Shown: piece after piece, positions 30,882 through 40,422 of the stretch | Numbering within the stretch: position 1 is the stretch's first letter | How the letters are laid out: every line of letters starts with the position of its first letter | Source of the DNA: Bizionia argentinensis JUB59 | GTDB lineage: Bacteria; Bacteroidota; Bacteroidia; Flavobacteriales; Flavobacteriaceae | NCBI RefSeq assembly: GCF_000224335.1 | Contig: NZ_AFXZ01000003.1 | Span: forward strand, 48,342 to 112,341 | DNA: 64,000 nt | Direction: 5' to 3' | Made by a program: the position numbers and the translations under genes | The notes under the pieces: generated by a model | Databases searched by the model: none | What the model was told of the DNA's origin: nothing | What the model saw: only the letters and a program-made list of their open reading frames with translations

Positions 30882-33800
30882 ATGAAACTAAAGTTAACAT
30901 GGTTAATGACGCTTTTTATGGCGTTTGTTATGCAACTTTCTTTTGCACAAGAAAAAGTTGTCTCGGGTGTGATTACATCCGCTGCAGATGGTATGCCAGT
31001 TCCTGGTGCCAATGTAATAGTTAAAGGAACTCAACGTGGTCAACAGACTGATTTTGATGGGAAGTACTCTCTTAATGTCAGCGCTGGAGAAACCTTGGTA
31101 TTCTCTTTTGTTAGTTTATTAACAAAAGAAGTAGTAGTAGGTGCGAGCAATACGCTAAACGTTGCACTAGAAGAGGACGTTTCTGTTCTAGAAGAAGTTG
31201 TAATAGTAGGGTATGGTACTAAAAGTACTGTAAACGAAACGAGTGCTGCTTCTGTAGTTGGAGCCGAACAATTGGAAGATAGACCAATTGCAACGGTAAA
31301 CAACTTATTAAAAGGTAATGCTACCGGTGTTGTTATCAACCAGGGTAGTGGACAGCCAGGTGCTGGTTCTGTTGTTAGAATCCGTGGTATAAGTTCATTA
31401 AATGCTGGAACTGATCCACTTTATGTTATTGATGGAGTTCCAGTTGTTTCTGGTGATTACACACGTAATAACACGACATCAGATGTGTTGTCTACTTTAA
31501 ATAGTAATGATATTGAGTCAATGACTGTTTTAAAAGATGCATCTGCTACTGCTCTATATGGTGCAAGAGCTGCAAACGGAGTTATTTTGATTACCACTAA
31601 AAGAGGTACATCAGGTGAGCCTAGTTATAGTTTCAGTGTAGAAACTGGATTTAACAGTAAAGCAGTAGAAGGCCCTAAAACATTAAATGCTGCGCAATGG
31701 GCAGAAGTTACTGATGAAGGTTTAGTGAATGCTCTAGGACCTGCTTATGCTGGTTATACTAATGATGTGTTGAATCCAAATGGTGTTGACACTAATTGGG
31801 CTGATGCTATTGAGCGTAAGGCTGCAAGCCAACAACAAGTTAACTTTTCTGTTAATGGTGGTTCTGATAAATTAAGATATTATACATCTTTAGGTTATTT
31901 TGACCAAGAAGGTATTATTAATAACTCTTCATTCAATAGAACTACTGGTAGAATGAAAATTGACTATAAGTTAACTGATAAAATTACTATTGGTCAAAAT
32001 ATTAATGCTGGTTTAACAAATTTGAAAACATTATCTGATGGTGGTGGATTTGCTAACCCAATGTTAGCGAAGTATTTTGCAAGACCTTCTGATCCTTTGC
32101 GTAATGATGATGGTACATATTTTATTGGTACTAATTTAAACAATCCAAGAATGTCTAATGGTTTGTTTAACGTTCCTATGTTATTAGAAAATAACTTTAA
32201 CAAGGCACGTACCTTGAAATTAACAGGGATAACAGATCTTTCATATGATATCATGGAAGGATTGAATTTTTCTTCTAGACTTTCTTTAGATCAAACAATT
32301 ATTGAAGAAGATGCATATCAGAACCCAAGACATGGTGATGGTTTTACTGTAGACGGTAGATCATACGCTTATGATACACGCGTATTTGATTATGTATTCC
32401 AAAACTCTTTGAACTATGATTTTACTTTAGGAGATAAAAACAATTTCTCTGTATTGTTAGTGCAAGAAGCACAAAAAAATCAATATAGAAACGTTTCTGC
32501 AGCTGCAGAAGGTTATGGTAAAGAAGGTTTTTATACGGTTTCTGTTGGTTCTAACGATTTGGAAGCTAATGGTGCAAGAACACAATATACTAATGCTGCT
32601 TATTTAGCAAGTGGTAGTTATGACTATGATGGTAAGTATTTTATAGATGGTGCTTTTAGACGTGAGGGTAACTCAAACTTTGCAGAAAGCAACAAGTGGG
32701 GTAGTTTCTGGTCTATTTCTGGAGCTTGGGATATAGCTAAAGAAGGTTTATTTAATGAAGCTACTGTTAATAAAATGAAATTAAGAGTAAGTTACGGACA
32801 AGTAGGTAATGCATCTATTGGTTCTACATCTAGTATAGATTATTTCTCTTTTGGAGGTGAGTACGGCGGTCGTATTCCTTTATATGTAGGTGGTGTTGCT
32901 AATCCTGATTTAACTTGGGAAGTGAACAAACCTCTTAACTTTGGTCTAGATTTCGGATTTTTTAATAACAGGTTAACTGGTAGCTTTGATTACTTTATCA
33001 AGAAAACAGAAGACTTATTGTACTCTATTCCATTGTCTCTTACTTCAGGTTTAACGCTAGCTTCAGGAGCTACCTCTAAATTTGTAAATGCAGGAGCACT
33101 TGAAAACAGAGGTTATGAAGTAAGTTTAGGTGCAAAAGTTTTTAAAGGAGAGTTTAACTGGGATACCAAAATAAACTTCTCTTATGTAGAAAACGAATTA
33201 ACATCTTTACTTGAAAATGACGTTGTTAATGGTACAAAAATCTTAAGAGAAGGTGAAAGTATCAATACGTACTACATGAGAAAATGGGCTGGTGTAGATA
33301 CTGCTAATGGAGATCCACTTTGGTACATTAACGGTAAAGATGGTGCTACTACAAACGATTATACGCAAGCTACAAGAGAACTTCAAGGTAATTCTTTACC
33401 AAATTATACTGGAGGTTTTATTAATAACTTTAGCTACAAAGGATTCTCTGTACAAACATTGTTTACGTTTGCTTTAGATTATAAAGTATATGATGGTTGG
33501 GCTGCATACACGCAAAGTGGTGGTCAATACTCACTTAACTACCCTGGATATGCTAATAATTTAGACAGATGGCAAAATCCTGGTGACAATGCTTTAAACC
33601 CTAAAGCGGTTTATAATACTGGTAACCAGAACTCTGCAACTTCTACAAGATTCCTTTATGACGGTGATCATATTAGATTTAGTAACTTACAAATAGGTTA
33701 CGACGTGACTAAAGTGCTTCCTTCAGAAATGTTTAAGTCTGTTCTAATTTATGTACGTGGAACTAACTTGTATACATATAAGTTTGATGATTTGTTAGAG

Positions 33801-33890
33801 TACGACCCTGAAACCAGAACATCTGGTGTGATTGATTTAGATTTACCACCACTAAAGAGTTATACTTTTGGTGTTAAAGTATCATTTTAA
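30882..33890 (+). CDS. SusC/RagA-family TonB-linked outer-membrane protein
   Basis: A 1002-residue TonB-dependent transporter. It has a signal peptide (ends LSFAQ), a carboxypeptidase-like CarboxypepD_reg domain (about 20-105, SGVITSAADGMPVPGANVIV), a TonB-box region (LEEVVIVGYGT), a plug domain (VNNLLKGNATGVVI, VRIRGISSLNAGTDPLYVIDG) and a 22-strand barrel. ATG 30882 is chosen because it starts the signal peptide; an upstream in-frame TTG at 30813 would spoil it. It imports an oligomeric nutrient with its SusD partner 13 bp downstream. No glycoside hydrolase, sulfatase or peptidase is adjacent, so the substrate cannot be named. Confidence 0.95.
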   Translation: MKLKLTWLMTLFMAFVMQLSFAQEKVVSGVITSAADGMPVPGANVIVKGTQRGQQTDFDGKYSLNVSAGETLVFSFVSLLTKEVVVGASNTLNVALEEDVSVLEEVVIVGYGTKSTVNETSAASVVGAEQLEDRPIATVNNLLKGNATGVVINQGSGQPGAGSVVRIRGISSLNAGTDPLYVIDGVPVVSGDYTRNNTTSDVLSTLNSNDIESMTVLKDASATALYGARAANGVILITTKRGTSGEPSYSFSVETGFNSKAVEGPKTLNAAQWAEVTDEGLVNALGPAYAGYTNDVLNPNGVDTNWADAIERKAASQQQVNFSVNGGSDKLRYYTSLGYFDQEGIINNSSFNRTTGRMKIDYKLTDKITIGQNINAGLTNLKTLSDGGGFANPMLAKYFARPSDPLRNDDGTYFIGTNLNNPRMSNGLFNVPMLLENNFNKARTLKLTGITDLSYDIMEGLNFSSRLSLDQTIIEEDAYQNPRHGDGFTVDGRSYAYDTRVFDYVFQNSLNYDFTLGDKNNFSVLLVQEAQKNQYRNVSAAAEGYGKEGFYTVSVGSNDLEANGARTQYTNAAYLASGSYDYDGKYFIDGAFRREGNSNFAESNKWGSFWSISGAWDIAKEGLFNEATVNKMKLRVSYGQVGNASIGSTSSIDYFSFGGEYGGRIPLYVGGVANPDLTWEVNKPLNFGLDFGFFNNRLTGSFDYFIKKTEDLLYSIPLSLTSGLTLASGATSKFVNAGALENRGYEVSLGAKVFKGEFNWDTKINFSYVENELTSLLENDVVNGTKILREGESINTYYMRKWAGVDTANGDPLWYINGKDGATTNDYTQATRELQGNSLPNYTGGFINNFSYKGFSVQTLFTFALDYKVYDGWAAYTQSGGQYSLNYPGYANNLDRWQNPGDNALNPKAVYNTGNQNSATSTRFLYDGDHIRFSNLQIGYDVTKVLPSEMFKSVLIYVRGTNLYTYKFDDLLEYDPETRTSGVIDLDLPPLKSYTFGVKVSF

Positions 33891-33903
33891 AAAAAAATAG
33901 AAG

Positions 33904-35283
33904 ATGAAAAATATATATAAAATTTTATTCGGAGGACTGTTATTGGTGACTGTAATGTCATGTAACGATGAGTTCTTAGAAAACGAACAATTTTCAACTA
34001 CGCCGCAAAATGTTACGAGCGTTGGTGATTTACAGGCACTTATGTACGGTGCGCTAGTGGAAGCGAGAGATGTTACGTATTACGGTCGTGATATGATTAT
34101 TTACGGATCAGTAAGAAGTGACCTTGCATATAACACTGTTGCTTCAGGACGATTTAGAGGGCCATCTCAATTTTCGATGCTTTCTACAGATGCATATGCT
34201 AGAGATACGTTTACAAAAATCTATCAAGTTATTGCGCAATTAAACATTATCATTAATTCAGATTTTCAAGATGCTGCAAGAGCAAACGAAATTATGAATG
34301 TAAAGGGTCAAGCTTTAGTTTTAAGAGCCAATGCTTATTTTGATTTGTTGAAATTGTATGGTCAAGAGCATTCAGGTGGAACTTTAGGTGTGCCTTTAGT
34401 TTTAGCGTATAGCGGAACAGGTTCAGAAAAGCCTTCTCGTAGTACACTTGTAGAAACACATGCGCAAATTGCAGCAGATTTTGAAGCTGGTGTTACATCA
34501 ATTTCAAATAGTGGATTAGCTTCTAGTAGTAAAGATTTAATTAACATTCATGCCGCTAACGGTTTAGCTGCAAGATATTATCTTTATAAAGGAACAACCC
34601 AAGCAGACAATGCAAGCCTTCAATTGGCATACGATCATGCGAGTGATGTAATCAATAATGGTTCTTATACGGTTATAGGTGCAGATTTATATGTGAATTC
34701 TTTTGCTCAAAATAAAACGTCTTCAAATTCAATTTTTGAAATTGAAGTAGGTACTCAAGCTAAATTAGGTACAACATCTATTGCATACATGTATTCAGAT
34801 AATGGATATGGTGATATTAATGCGTTGCCTGGTTTTATCGCTTCTTTTTCTGCCGTTGATGTACGTGCAGATTTAATAAACGGTAATAATGTAGATACTA
34901 AATATCCTTTAATTGATGGATCTAACAGTATTAAAATCCTTCGTTATGAAGAAGTTCTTTTAACAAGAGCGGAAGCAAACTTACGTTTAGGGATTAATGC
35001 AGCTGAAGCAGATTCTGATGTAAATGCAGTTGTAACAAATCGTGATTTACCGGCTTATGCAGGTATAACATTAGCTGAAACATTAGAAGAAAGAAAGAAG
35101 GAGTTGTTTTTCGAAGGTATCAGATATTTTGATATGTTGAGATTAGGTATGGATATTCCAGGTTGGACTCCAGCTGGTACTTTAGACAATACTTACCTAT
35201 ATGGTAATACTAAATTAGCATTCGCAATTCCACAAAGAGAATTAGATGTGAATCCAAATATGCAACCAAATCCTGGTTACTAA
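33904..35283 (+). CDS. SusD/RagB-family nutrient-binding lipoprotein
   Basis: A 459-residue surface lipoprotein with lipobox VMSC (Cys about residue 20), a TPR-rich SusD N-terminal domain (MNVKGQALVLRANAYFDLLKLYGQEH, seen as GQALVLRANAYFDLLKLYG) and a C-terminal SusD domain (LETLEERKKELFFEGIRYFDMLRLG region, ending ELDVNPNMQPNPGY, the typical SusD end). It forms the lid on the SusC transporter and binds the substrate. A strong terminator follows, so susCD is a two-gene operon. Confidence 0.95.
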   Translation: MKNIYKILFGGLLLVTVMSCNDEFLENEQFSTTPQNVTSVGDLQALMYGALVEARDVTYYGRDMIIYGSVRSDLAYNTVASGRFRGPSQFSMLSTDAYARDTFTKIYQVIAQLNIIINSDFQDAARANEIMNVKGQALVLRANAYFDLLKLYGQEHSGGTLGVPLVLAYSGTGSEKPSRSTLVETHAQIAADFEAGVTSISNSGLASSSKDLINIHAANGLAARYYLYKGTTQADNASLQLAYDHASDVINNGSYTVIGADLYVNSFAQNKTSSNSIFEIEVGTQAKLGTTSIAYMYSDNGYGDINALPGFIASFSAVDVRADLINGNNVDTKYPLIDGSNSIKILRYEEVLLTRAEANLRLGINAAEADSDVNAVVTNRDLPAYAGITLAETLEERKKELFFEGIRYFDMLRLGMDIPGWTPAGTLDNTYLYGNTKLAFAIPQRELDVNPNMQPNPGY

Positions 35284-35337
35284 TTTGAAATAAATCCTTA
35301 TTAGTTTATATAAATTATTAAGGTTTAATAAAATTAT

Positions 35338-35378
35338 AGCTGAACAATGAATCTAATTCATTGTTCAGCTTTTTTTTT
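35338..35378 (+). terminator. Intrinsic terminator of susCD
   Basis: AGCTGAACAATGAAT / ATTCATTGTTCAGCT 15-bp perfect stem, 3-nt loop CTA, then T8. Confidence 0.95.
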
Positions 35379-36025
35379 GATTGATATATACTTTTAAATG
35401 AGCCAGTTTCTGGATGCTATTTATAGATTTCCTTGGTTGAAACCTTATTCATCACATATCTTTCTAACTAATGCCTAAATGTTTATAGATACTGTATTTA
35501 CAATATGTTAGCTTTTTGTATGGTTATTAAATGGAATGAATCCGTATTGTTTTATTTTTAATTATCTGTAAATAAAAATGTTATAAAACACGGGGTAACT
35601 ATATATTTATTTAAGAGCATTTTAATTTTGTAGGAATGAAATAAGAAAATAGCATAACTGAATACATCGTAGATTTAATTGTATTAGTTGTTGCGCTATC
35701 AAATTTCAAATACTCCAGTTAATTATACACAAGAAAATCCTAACGCCTTATTTCAACGTAAAATAGATGTTAGATAAGTACTTCTAATGGTGTATTATTC
35801 TGTAAGAGCAATCAATAAGACATTTGATTTATTGCAATGGAGCTAAAGTGGAAGATAGGAGCGAAATGAGAGTACTCTTCAATGAATCAACAGTTGCGTA
35901 CCGAAAAGTTAAATTAACAAATTTCGACTACCTTAAAAGGTTTTTTTTAGTGCAAGGATTATGAAGAAGTAGTTGATACTACAAAAGCTTTACGAGTAAG
36001 TAATAAAGCCAATTAATGTACATAT
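35379..36025. other. Intergenic region without recognised gene
   Basis: About 650 bp of AT-rich DNA between the susD terminator and the terminator of the DUF4136 gene. Open frames are short and broken by stops in all frames; no RNA gene or family repeat is recognised. It may hold decayed coding sequence. Confidence 0.5.
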
Positions 36026-36061
36026 AAAAAGGACTCGAAGTTAATTACTTGAGTCCTTTTT
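36026..36061 (-). terminator. Terminator of the DUF4136 gene
   Basis: AAAAAGGACTC / GAGTCCTTTTT stem with an AAGT/ACTT inner helix, just beyond the minus-strand stop codon. Confidence 0.8.
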
Positions 36062-36067
36062 AATTTT

Positions 36068-36613
36068 TTACTTATTTCGGCCTGGTGGATAAATTGCCAT
36101 AATTTCTTTCACAAATTCATTAATGCGTTCTTCTTTTTGTTCCATATTAGAACCGTTTAAATAACCAACACCTTGACCTTGCCATATGAGTTCTTTTTTC
36201 TTGGCATCTATTAAATCAATATATAAAGAACCTTCCGTAGAAGTAGAAACAGTGTTGTAATTTCCATAATAGTAAGGATTCCATCCCCATCGAGCACCGT
36301 AACCTCCATAATAGTTATTGTAAACATCTATTTTATCGCGTGAAGATGCTATAATACTAACTAATAAATCTGGGTTTTCTGATTTTGTTAAACCTTTAGT
36401 CATCAGTTCTCTTTCGATAGCGCGTAAAATGCGTCGCTTGTCTAAATCACTTATTTCGGCTTTGTCTATACCTGGTTTATAAAAAGCAAATGTTTTGAAT
36501 GTTTCAAAGTTTACTTGTTTATCATAATCTGCTACAACCTGCACCGAACTGCATGAAGTTATTGTGACCATTAAAATAATAGCCAACACAGATGTTAAAA
36601 TTGTTTTTTTCAT
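36068..36613 (-). CDS. DUF4136 domain-containing lipoprotein
   Basis: A 181-residue lipoprotein with lipobox ITSC (Cys about 21) and a DUF4136 domain (VVADYDKQVNFETFKTFAF, later GSLYIDLIDAKKKELIWQG), which is an uncharacterised envelope domain. The middle has an aromatic-glycine stretch (YNNYYGGYGARWGWNPYYYG). It follows hutU by 20 bp on the same strand, so the two may be cotranscribed, though no functional link is known. Confidence 0.88.
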   Translation of the reverse strand: MKKTILTSVLAIILMVTITSCSSVQVVADYDKQVNFETFKTFAFYKPGIDKAEISDLDKRRILRAIERELMTKGLTKSENPDLLVSIIASSRDKIDVYNNYYGGYGARWGWNPYYYGNYNTVSTSTEGSLYIDLIDAKKKELIWQGQGVGYLNGSNMEQKEERINEFVKEIMAIYPPGRNK

Positions 36614-36633
36614 AGTGTGAGTTTTAATTTAGG

Positions 36634-38628
36634 TTATAACGAGTCTATCAAGTCATCATCAACCAAATTTGGCAATGTTACCTTTAAATTTGGTTCTGCT
36701 TCCATAGCACGCTTAATAGCAAAAATAGCGCCATCATTTCTTGCCCAACTTCTTCTGGAAATACCATTGTTTACATCCCAGAAAAGCATTGATTTTAAGC
36801 GCCTTCCAGCATCATTACTACCATCAAGAACCATACCAAATCCACCATTTATTACTTCTCCCCAGCCTACACCGCCGCCGTTATGGATGCTAACCCAAGT
36901 AGCACCCCTAAAGCTATCGCCAATTACATTTTGTATGGCCATATCGGCTGTAAAGCGTGAACCGTCGTAAATATTACTAGTTTCACGGTATGGTGAATCT
37001 GTTCCGGATACATCATGATGATCACGTCCTAGAATAATTTGACCAATTTCACCTTTTGCAATAGCATTATTAAAAGCTTGGGCTATTTTCATGCGGCCTT
37101 CCGCATCCGCATATAATATTCTAGCTTGCGAGCCTACAACTAATTTATTGTCTTGAGCGCCTTTTATCCATTGGATATTATCGATCATTTGTTGCTGAAT
37201 TTCCTCTGGAGAGCCTTTCTTTATGTCTTCCAAAATTCGACTAGCAATCGCATCTGTTTTTGCTAAATCCTCTGGTTTTCCAGATGCACATACCCATCGG
37301 AATGGCCCGAAACCATAATCAAAACACATAGGACCCATAATATCTTGAACATAACTAGGAAATTTAAACTCGCGACCAATTGTTGGGTTTTTGGCCATCA
37401 CGTCGGCGCCAGCGCGAGAAGCTTCTAAAAGAAAAGCATTTCCATAATCAAAGAAATATGTACCTTTATTGGTGTGTGCATTTATGGCCTTAGCATGACG
37501 ACGTAACGTTTCTTGAACTTTTTCTTTGAATAATTCTGGATTATTGGCCATCATCTTATTAGCTTCTTCAAAACTAATGCCTACTGGATAATAACCACCA
37601 GCCCATGGATTATGTAAGGATGTTTGATCACTACCTAAATCGATTTTTACATTTGCTTCATCAAATTTCTCCCAGACATCCACTATGTTTCCTAAATAGG
37701 CAATAGATATGGTTTCCTTATTCTTTTTAGCTTTTTCAACACGTGAAACTAATTCGTTTAAATCGGTGATTTTTTCATCAATCCAACCTTGATCCAAGCG
37801 GACTTGGGTAATTTTAGGATTTACTTCAGCACAAACCGTTATACAGCCTGCAATATTCCCTGCTTTTGGTTGCGCACCGCTCATGCCACCTAAACCGGAA
37901 GTAAGAAAAATATTTCCTTTTGGTGATTTATTGATTTTTCTGAAAGCATTTAAAACGGTAATCGTTGTACCGTGAACTATGCCTTGAGGACCTATATACA
38001 TAAAGCTACCAGCCGTCATTTGACCGTATTGCGTAACACCAAGCGCGTTAAATTTCTCCCAATCATCCGGTTTTGAGTAGTTTGGAATCATCATGCCATT
38101 GGTAACCACGACTCTTGGTGCGTCTTTATGACTCGGAAATAATCCCATGGGATGTCCCGAATACATGGTAAGCGTTTGCTCCTCGGTCATTTCTGCCAGA
38201 TATTTCATGGTTAATAAATATTGCGCCCAATTTGAAAACACCGCACCGTTTCCGCCGTAAGTTATCAATTCGTGAGGATGCTGCGCTACTGCATAATCTA
38301 AATTATTCTGAATCATTAACATAATAGCAGCCGCCTGTTTTGTTTTCGCAGGATAGTCATCTATTGGTCTCGCATACATTTTATAATCTGGACGAAAACG
38401 ATACATATAGATTCTACCATAGGTTTCTAATTCATTTTTAAATTCTGGAAGTAAACTAGCATGATGTTTAGAATCGAAATAACGAAGGGCATTTCGTAAT
38501 GCTAATTTTTTTTCTTCTTCCGTTAAAATTGACTTTCGCTTTGGAGCATGATTTATGTCCGGATTATAGGCTTTTAGTTCTGGTAAATTATTTGGAATTC
38601 CTTGTAGTATATGTTCTTGAAATGTCAT
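36634..38628 (-). CDS. hutU: Urocanate hydratase
   Basis: A 664-residue urocanase, about 100 residues longer than the roughly 560-residue Pseudomonas type and in line with the long form found in Bacteroidota. It converts urocanate to imidazolone propionate in histidine degradation, using tightly bound NAD. The NAD-binding region is FLTSGLGGMSGAQPKAGNIA, and MCFDYGFGPFRWVCASG and HDVSGTDSPYRETS are conserved. No other hut gene (hutH, hutI, hutG) is in the window, except that a distant HutG-superfamily-like amidohydrolase at 55856 is unrelated by context. Confidence 0.96.
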   Translation of the reverse strand: MTFQEHILQGIPNNLPELKAYNPDINHAPKRKSILTEEEKKLALRNALRYFDSKHHASLLPEFKNELETYGRIYMYRFRPDYKMYARPIDDYPAKTKQAAAIMLMIQNNLDYAVAQHPHELITYGGNGAVFSNWAQYLLTMKYLAEMTEEQTLTMYSGHPMGLFPSHKDAPRVVVTNGMMIPNYSKPDDWEKFNALGVTQYGQMTAGSFMYIGPQGIVHGTTITVLNAFRKINKSPKGNIFLTSGLGGMSGAQPKAGNIAGCITVCAEVNPKITQVRLDQGWIDEKITDLNELVSRVEKAKKNKETISIAYLGNIVDVWEKFDEANVKIDLGSDQTSLHNPWAGGYYPVGISFEEANKMMANNPELFKEKVQETLRRHAKAINAHTNKGTYFFDYGNAFLLEASRAGADVMAKNPTIGREFKFPSYVQDIMGPMCFDYGFGPFRWVCASGKPEDLAKTDAIASRILEDIKKGSPEEIQQQMIDNIQWIKGAQDNKLVVGSQARILYADAEGRMKIAQAFNNAIAKGEIGQIILGRDHHDVSGTDSPYRETSNIYDGSRFTADMAIQNVIGDSFRGATWVSIHNGGGVGWGEVINGGFGMVLDGSNDAGRRLKSMLFWDVNNGISRRSWARNDGAIFAIKRAMEAEPNLKVTLPNLVDDDLIDSL

Positions 38629-38722
38629 AAGTTCAGTATTCAGTATTCGGTGTGTGATGTTTAGCTATTTTAGACTCGATTCTTTGGTGTATGCTTGGAA
38701 TTTCAGTTGTTTTTTTAAAATT

Positions 38723-38750
38723 CTCATAACTCATAACTCATAACTCATAA
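38723..38750. repeat. Tandem 7-mer repeat
   Basis: Four uninterrupted CTCATAA units. The right end covers the stop codon of the minus-strand DUF5522 gene. The adjacent segment 38632-38650 has CAGTATT twice. Confidence 0.85.
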
Positions 38751-38906
38751 CTTGTTTGCCTTCTCTTTCGTAAACCCATATGGGCAATGTCTGCAGCCAT
38801 TCTCACAGCAGTAGCCACGTTTTAAATGGTATTGTTCGGTAAAGCAGCGATAACCTTCAGGTGTTAAATAGAAATCGCCTTCTTCAATAGGTATAATCTT
38901 CTTCAT
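38745..38906 (-). CDS. DUF5522 domain-containing small protein
   Basis: A 53-residue protein, ATG at 38906, stop TGA at 38745-38747. It has the family signature EGDFYLTPEGYRCFT followed by GYCCENGCRHCPYGF, a dense Cys cluster (CC, CxxxC, CxxC) that likely binds a metal. Such proteins are short and widespread in Bacteroidota; function is unknown. The gene lies between hutU (same strand, upstream start at 38628) and the plus-strand gene at 38955. It is easily missed because of its length. Confidence 0.85.
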   Translation of the reverse strand: MKKIIPIEEGDFYLTPEGYRCFTEQYHLKRGYCCENGCRHCPYGFTKEKANKL

Positions 38907-38954
38907 ATTTACAAATATAATGTAAATTGGACTGATTTTTGAATCTGGCTGGTT

Positions 38955-39278
38955 ATGATTATTATTTCAAAGTACCTTGTACCAAAGCGTTATTTAGGTA
39001 TAACTATTTGGCCTTTTATTTTTCTGAAGAATAGAACCTTAAAAGATAATTTGGTTTTAATAAACCACGAACGTATTCATATTAGACAACAAATAGAGTT
39101 GTTAATTATCCCTTTTTATATTTTGTATGTTCTGGAGTTTCTAATTGGGTTCATTCAATTTAAATCATGGCAACAAGCTTATCGAAACATTTCTTTTGAA
39201 AGAGAAGCTTATAAAAACGAAAATGACTTCAATTATTTAAAATCAAGATCGTTCTGGGATTTTATAAAGTATTTATAA
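38955..39278 (+). CDS. Small membrane protein with HERIH (HExxH) motif
   Basis: A 107-residue protein that I recognise as a conserved Bacteroidota hypothetical. Residues 38-42 read HERIH in the context INHERIHIRQQIELL, a perfect HExxH zinc-protease motif, followed by one hydrophobic helix (about 49-68) and a conserved ISFEREAY (residues 79-86), which could give the third, Glu, ligand as in gluzincins. The layout suggests a minimal membrane-associated metallopeptidase related to M48/M56 types; activity is inference. Start ATG 38955. It is divergent from the DUF5522 gene. Confidence 0.7.
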   Translation: MIIISKYLVPKRYLGITIWPFIFLKNRTLKDNLVLINHERIHIRQQIELLIIPFYILYVLEFLIGFIQFKSWQQAYRNISFEREAYKNENDFNYLKSRSFWDFIKYL

Positions 39279-39380
39279 TTGATACTATTTTAAGATTACT
39301 TTTTTAACTCGCGTTATATGATATCCGGATCTTTATAAAGTACTTTTTAACTATTAGGGTTGTAGATTCATAGTAAGATT

Positions 39381-39479
39381 ATGAGCTACAAGTTGTATTT
39401 TGCGACTTTTATTTTGGGCTTGGTGCTTTTTAATCTTTTGAGAATCAATAGCGATCAATTCATTCACGAAATGTACTAG
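39381..39479 (+). CDS. Possible 32-residue single-helix membrane peptide
   Basis: A short ORF with one hydrophobic stretch (FATFILGLVLFNLL) and a polar tail, lying in the 251-bp gap before the ACC deaminase-like gene. No family is recognised; it may be spurious. Confidence 0.25.
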   Translation: MSYKLYFATFILGLVLFNLLRINSDQFIHEMY

Positions 39480-39529
39480 AAAATCTAATCAAAATATTAA
39501 AAACCAGATAAATATTATTAATTTCCTAT

Positions 39530-40420
39530 ATGTTTAAGTTTTCTGAAAATGCTAACGTTCAATTAAATGACTACCTGTCTGTCAAGCCCGAGTATTTGAT
39601 AGACCCGTTTATTTCAGGAAATAAATATCGAAAACTAAATTATAATGTTTTAGATGCTAAAAAACGTGGTTATCAAACACTTTTAACTTTCGGTGGGGCT
39701 TATTCTAACCATATTGCAGCAGTTGCAGCTGCTGGGAAACGATTTGGTTTTCAAACCCTTGGTGTTATTCGTGGTGAAGAATTAGCGACAAAAACACAAG
39801 GAAATCCAACCTTGGAATACGCAAAGTCGCAAGGCATGCAGTTTCATTATGTAACTCGTGAAGCTTATCGTACAAAAGATACAACCTTATTTATAGAGGA
39901 ATTAAATCAGCAATTTGGCGATTTTTACACCATTCCAGAAGGCGGAACCAATGAATTGGCTATAAAGGGTTGTGAAGAAATTTTAACAAAACAAGATGAA
40001 AAATTCGATTTTATAGTCTGTTCGGTTGGAACTGGTGGTACCATTTCAGGCATCATAAATAGTGCTAAAAGTCATCAGAAAATTCTTGGCTTTCCTGCAT
40101 TGAAAGGTGATTTTTTACGGAAAGATATTAGTAAATTTGCAAGGAACGAGAATTGGGATTTAATAACGGATTATCATTTTGGTGGTTATGCTAAAATAAA
40201 TTCGGAATTAATCAGTTTTATAAATGATTTCAAAAGTCAATTTCATATTCCATTAGATCCTATTTATACAGGGAAAATGGCATTTGGAGTTTTCGATTTG
40301 ATAAAAAAAGGTTATTTTCCAAAAGACGCTAAAATATTGATGATTCACACAGGTGGCCTTCAAGGAATTGCTGGTATGAATCAACTTTTGGAAAAGAAAA
40401 ATATGGTTAAAATTCAGTAA
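39530..40420 (+). CDS. ACC deaminase / D-cysteine desulfhydrase family PLP enzyme
   Basis: A 296-residue fold-type II PLP enzyme. The PLP-binding Lys is in FISGNKYRKLNYN (about residue 31-35) and the phosphate-binding loop in CSVGTGGTISGI. TLLTFGGAYSNHIAAVAAAG is the substrate-binding Ser/Asn block of the family. It probably deaminates D-cysteine (to pyruvate, sulfide and ammonia) or ACC; the sequence alone does not decide. The stop is 2 nt before the next gene, so it is coupled to the glucosaminidase gene. Confidence 0.88.
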   Translation: MFKFSENANVQLNDYLSVKPEYLIDPFISGNKYRKLNYNVLDAKKRGYQTLLTFGGAYSNHIAAVAAAGKRFGFQTLGVIRGEELATKTQGNPTLEYAKSQGMQFHYVTREAYRTKDTTLFIEELNQQFGDFYTIPEGGTNELAIKGCEEILTKQDEKFDFIVCSVGTGGTISGIINSAKSHQKILGFPALKGDFLRKDISKFARNENWDLITDYHFGGYAKINSELISFINDFKSQFHIPLDPIYTGKMAFGVFDLIKKGYFPKDAKILMIHTGGLQGIAGMNQLLEKKNMVKIQ

Positions 40421-40422
40421 TA

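Noticed and set aside
30882..35283. Polysaccharide utilisation locus
   Set aside because: Only susC and susD are present; no carbohydrate-active enzyme, sulfatase or regulator is adjacent.
36617..36970. Plus-strand open frame of 117 codons opposite hutU
   Set aside because: It lies entirely antisense to the well-supported urocanate hydratase coding region and has no family features.
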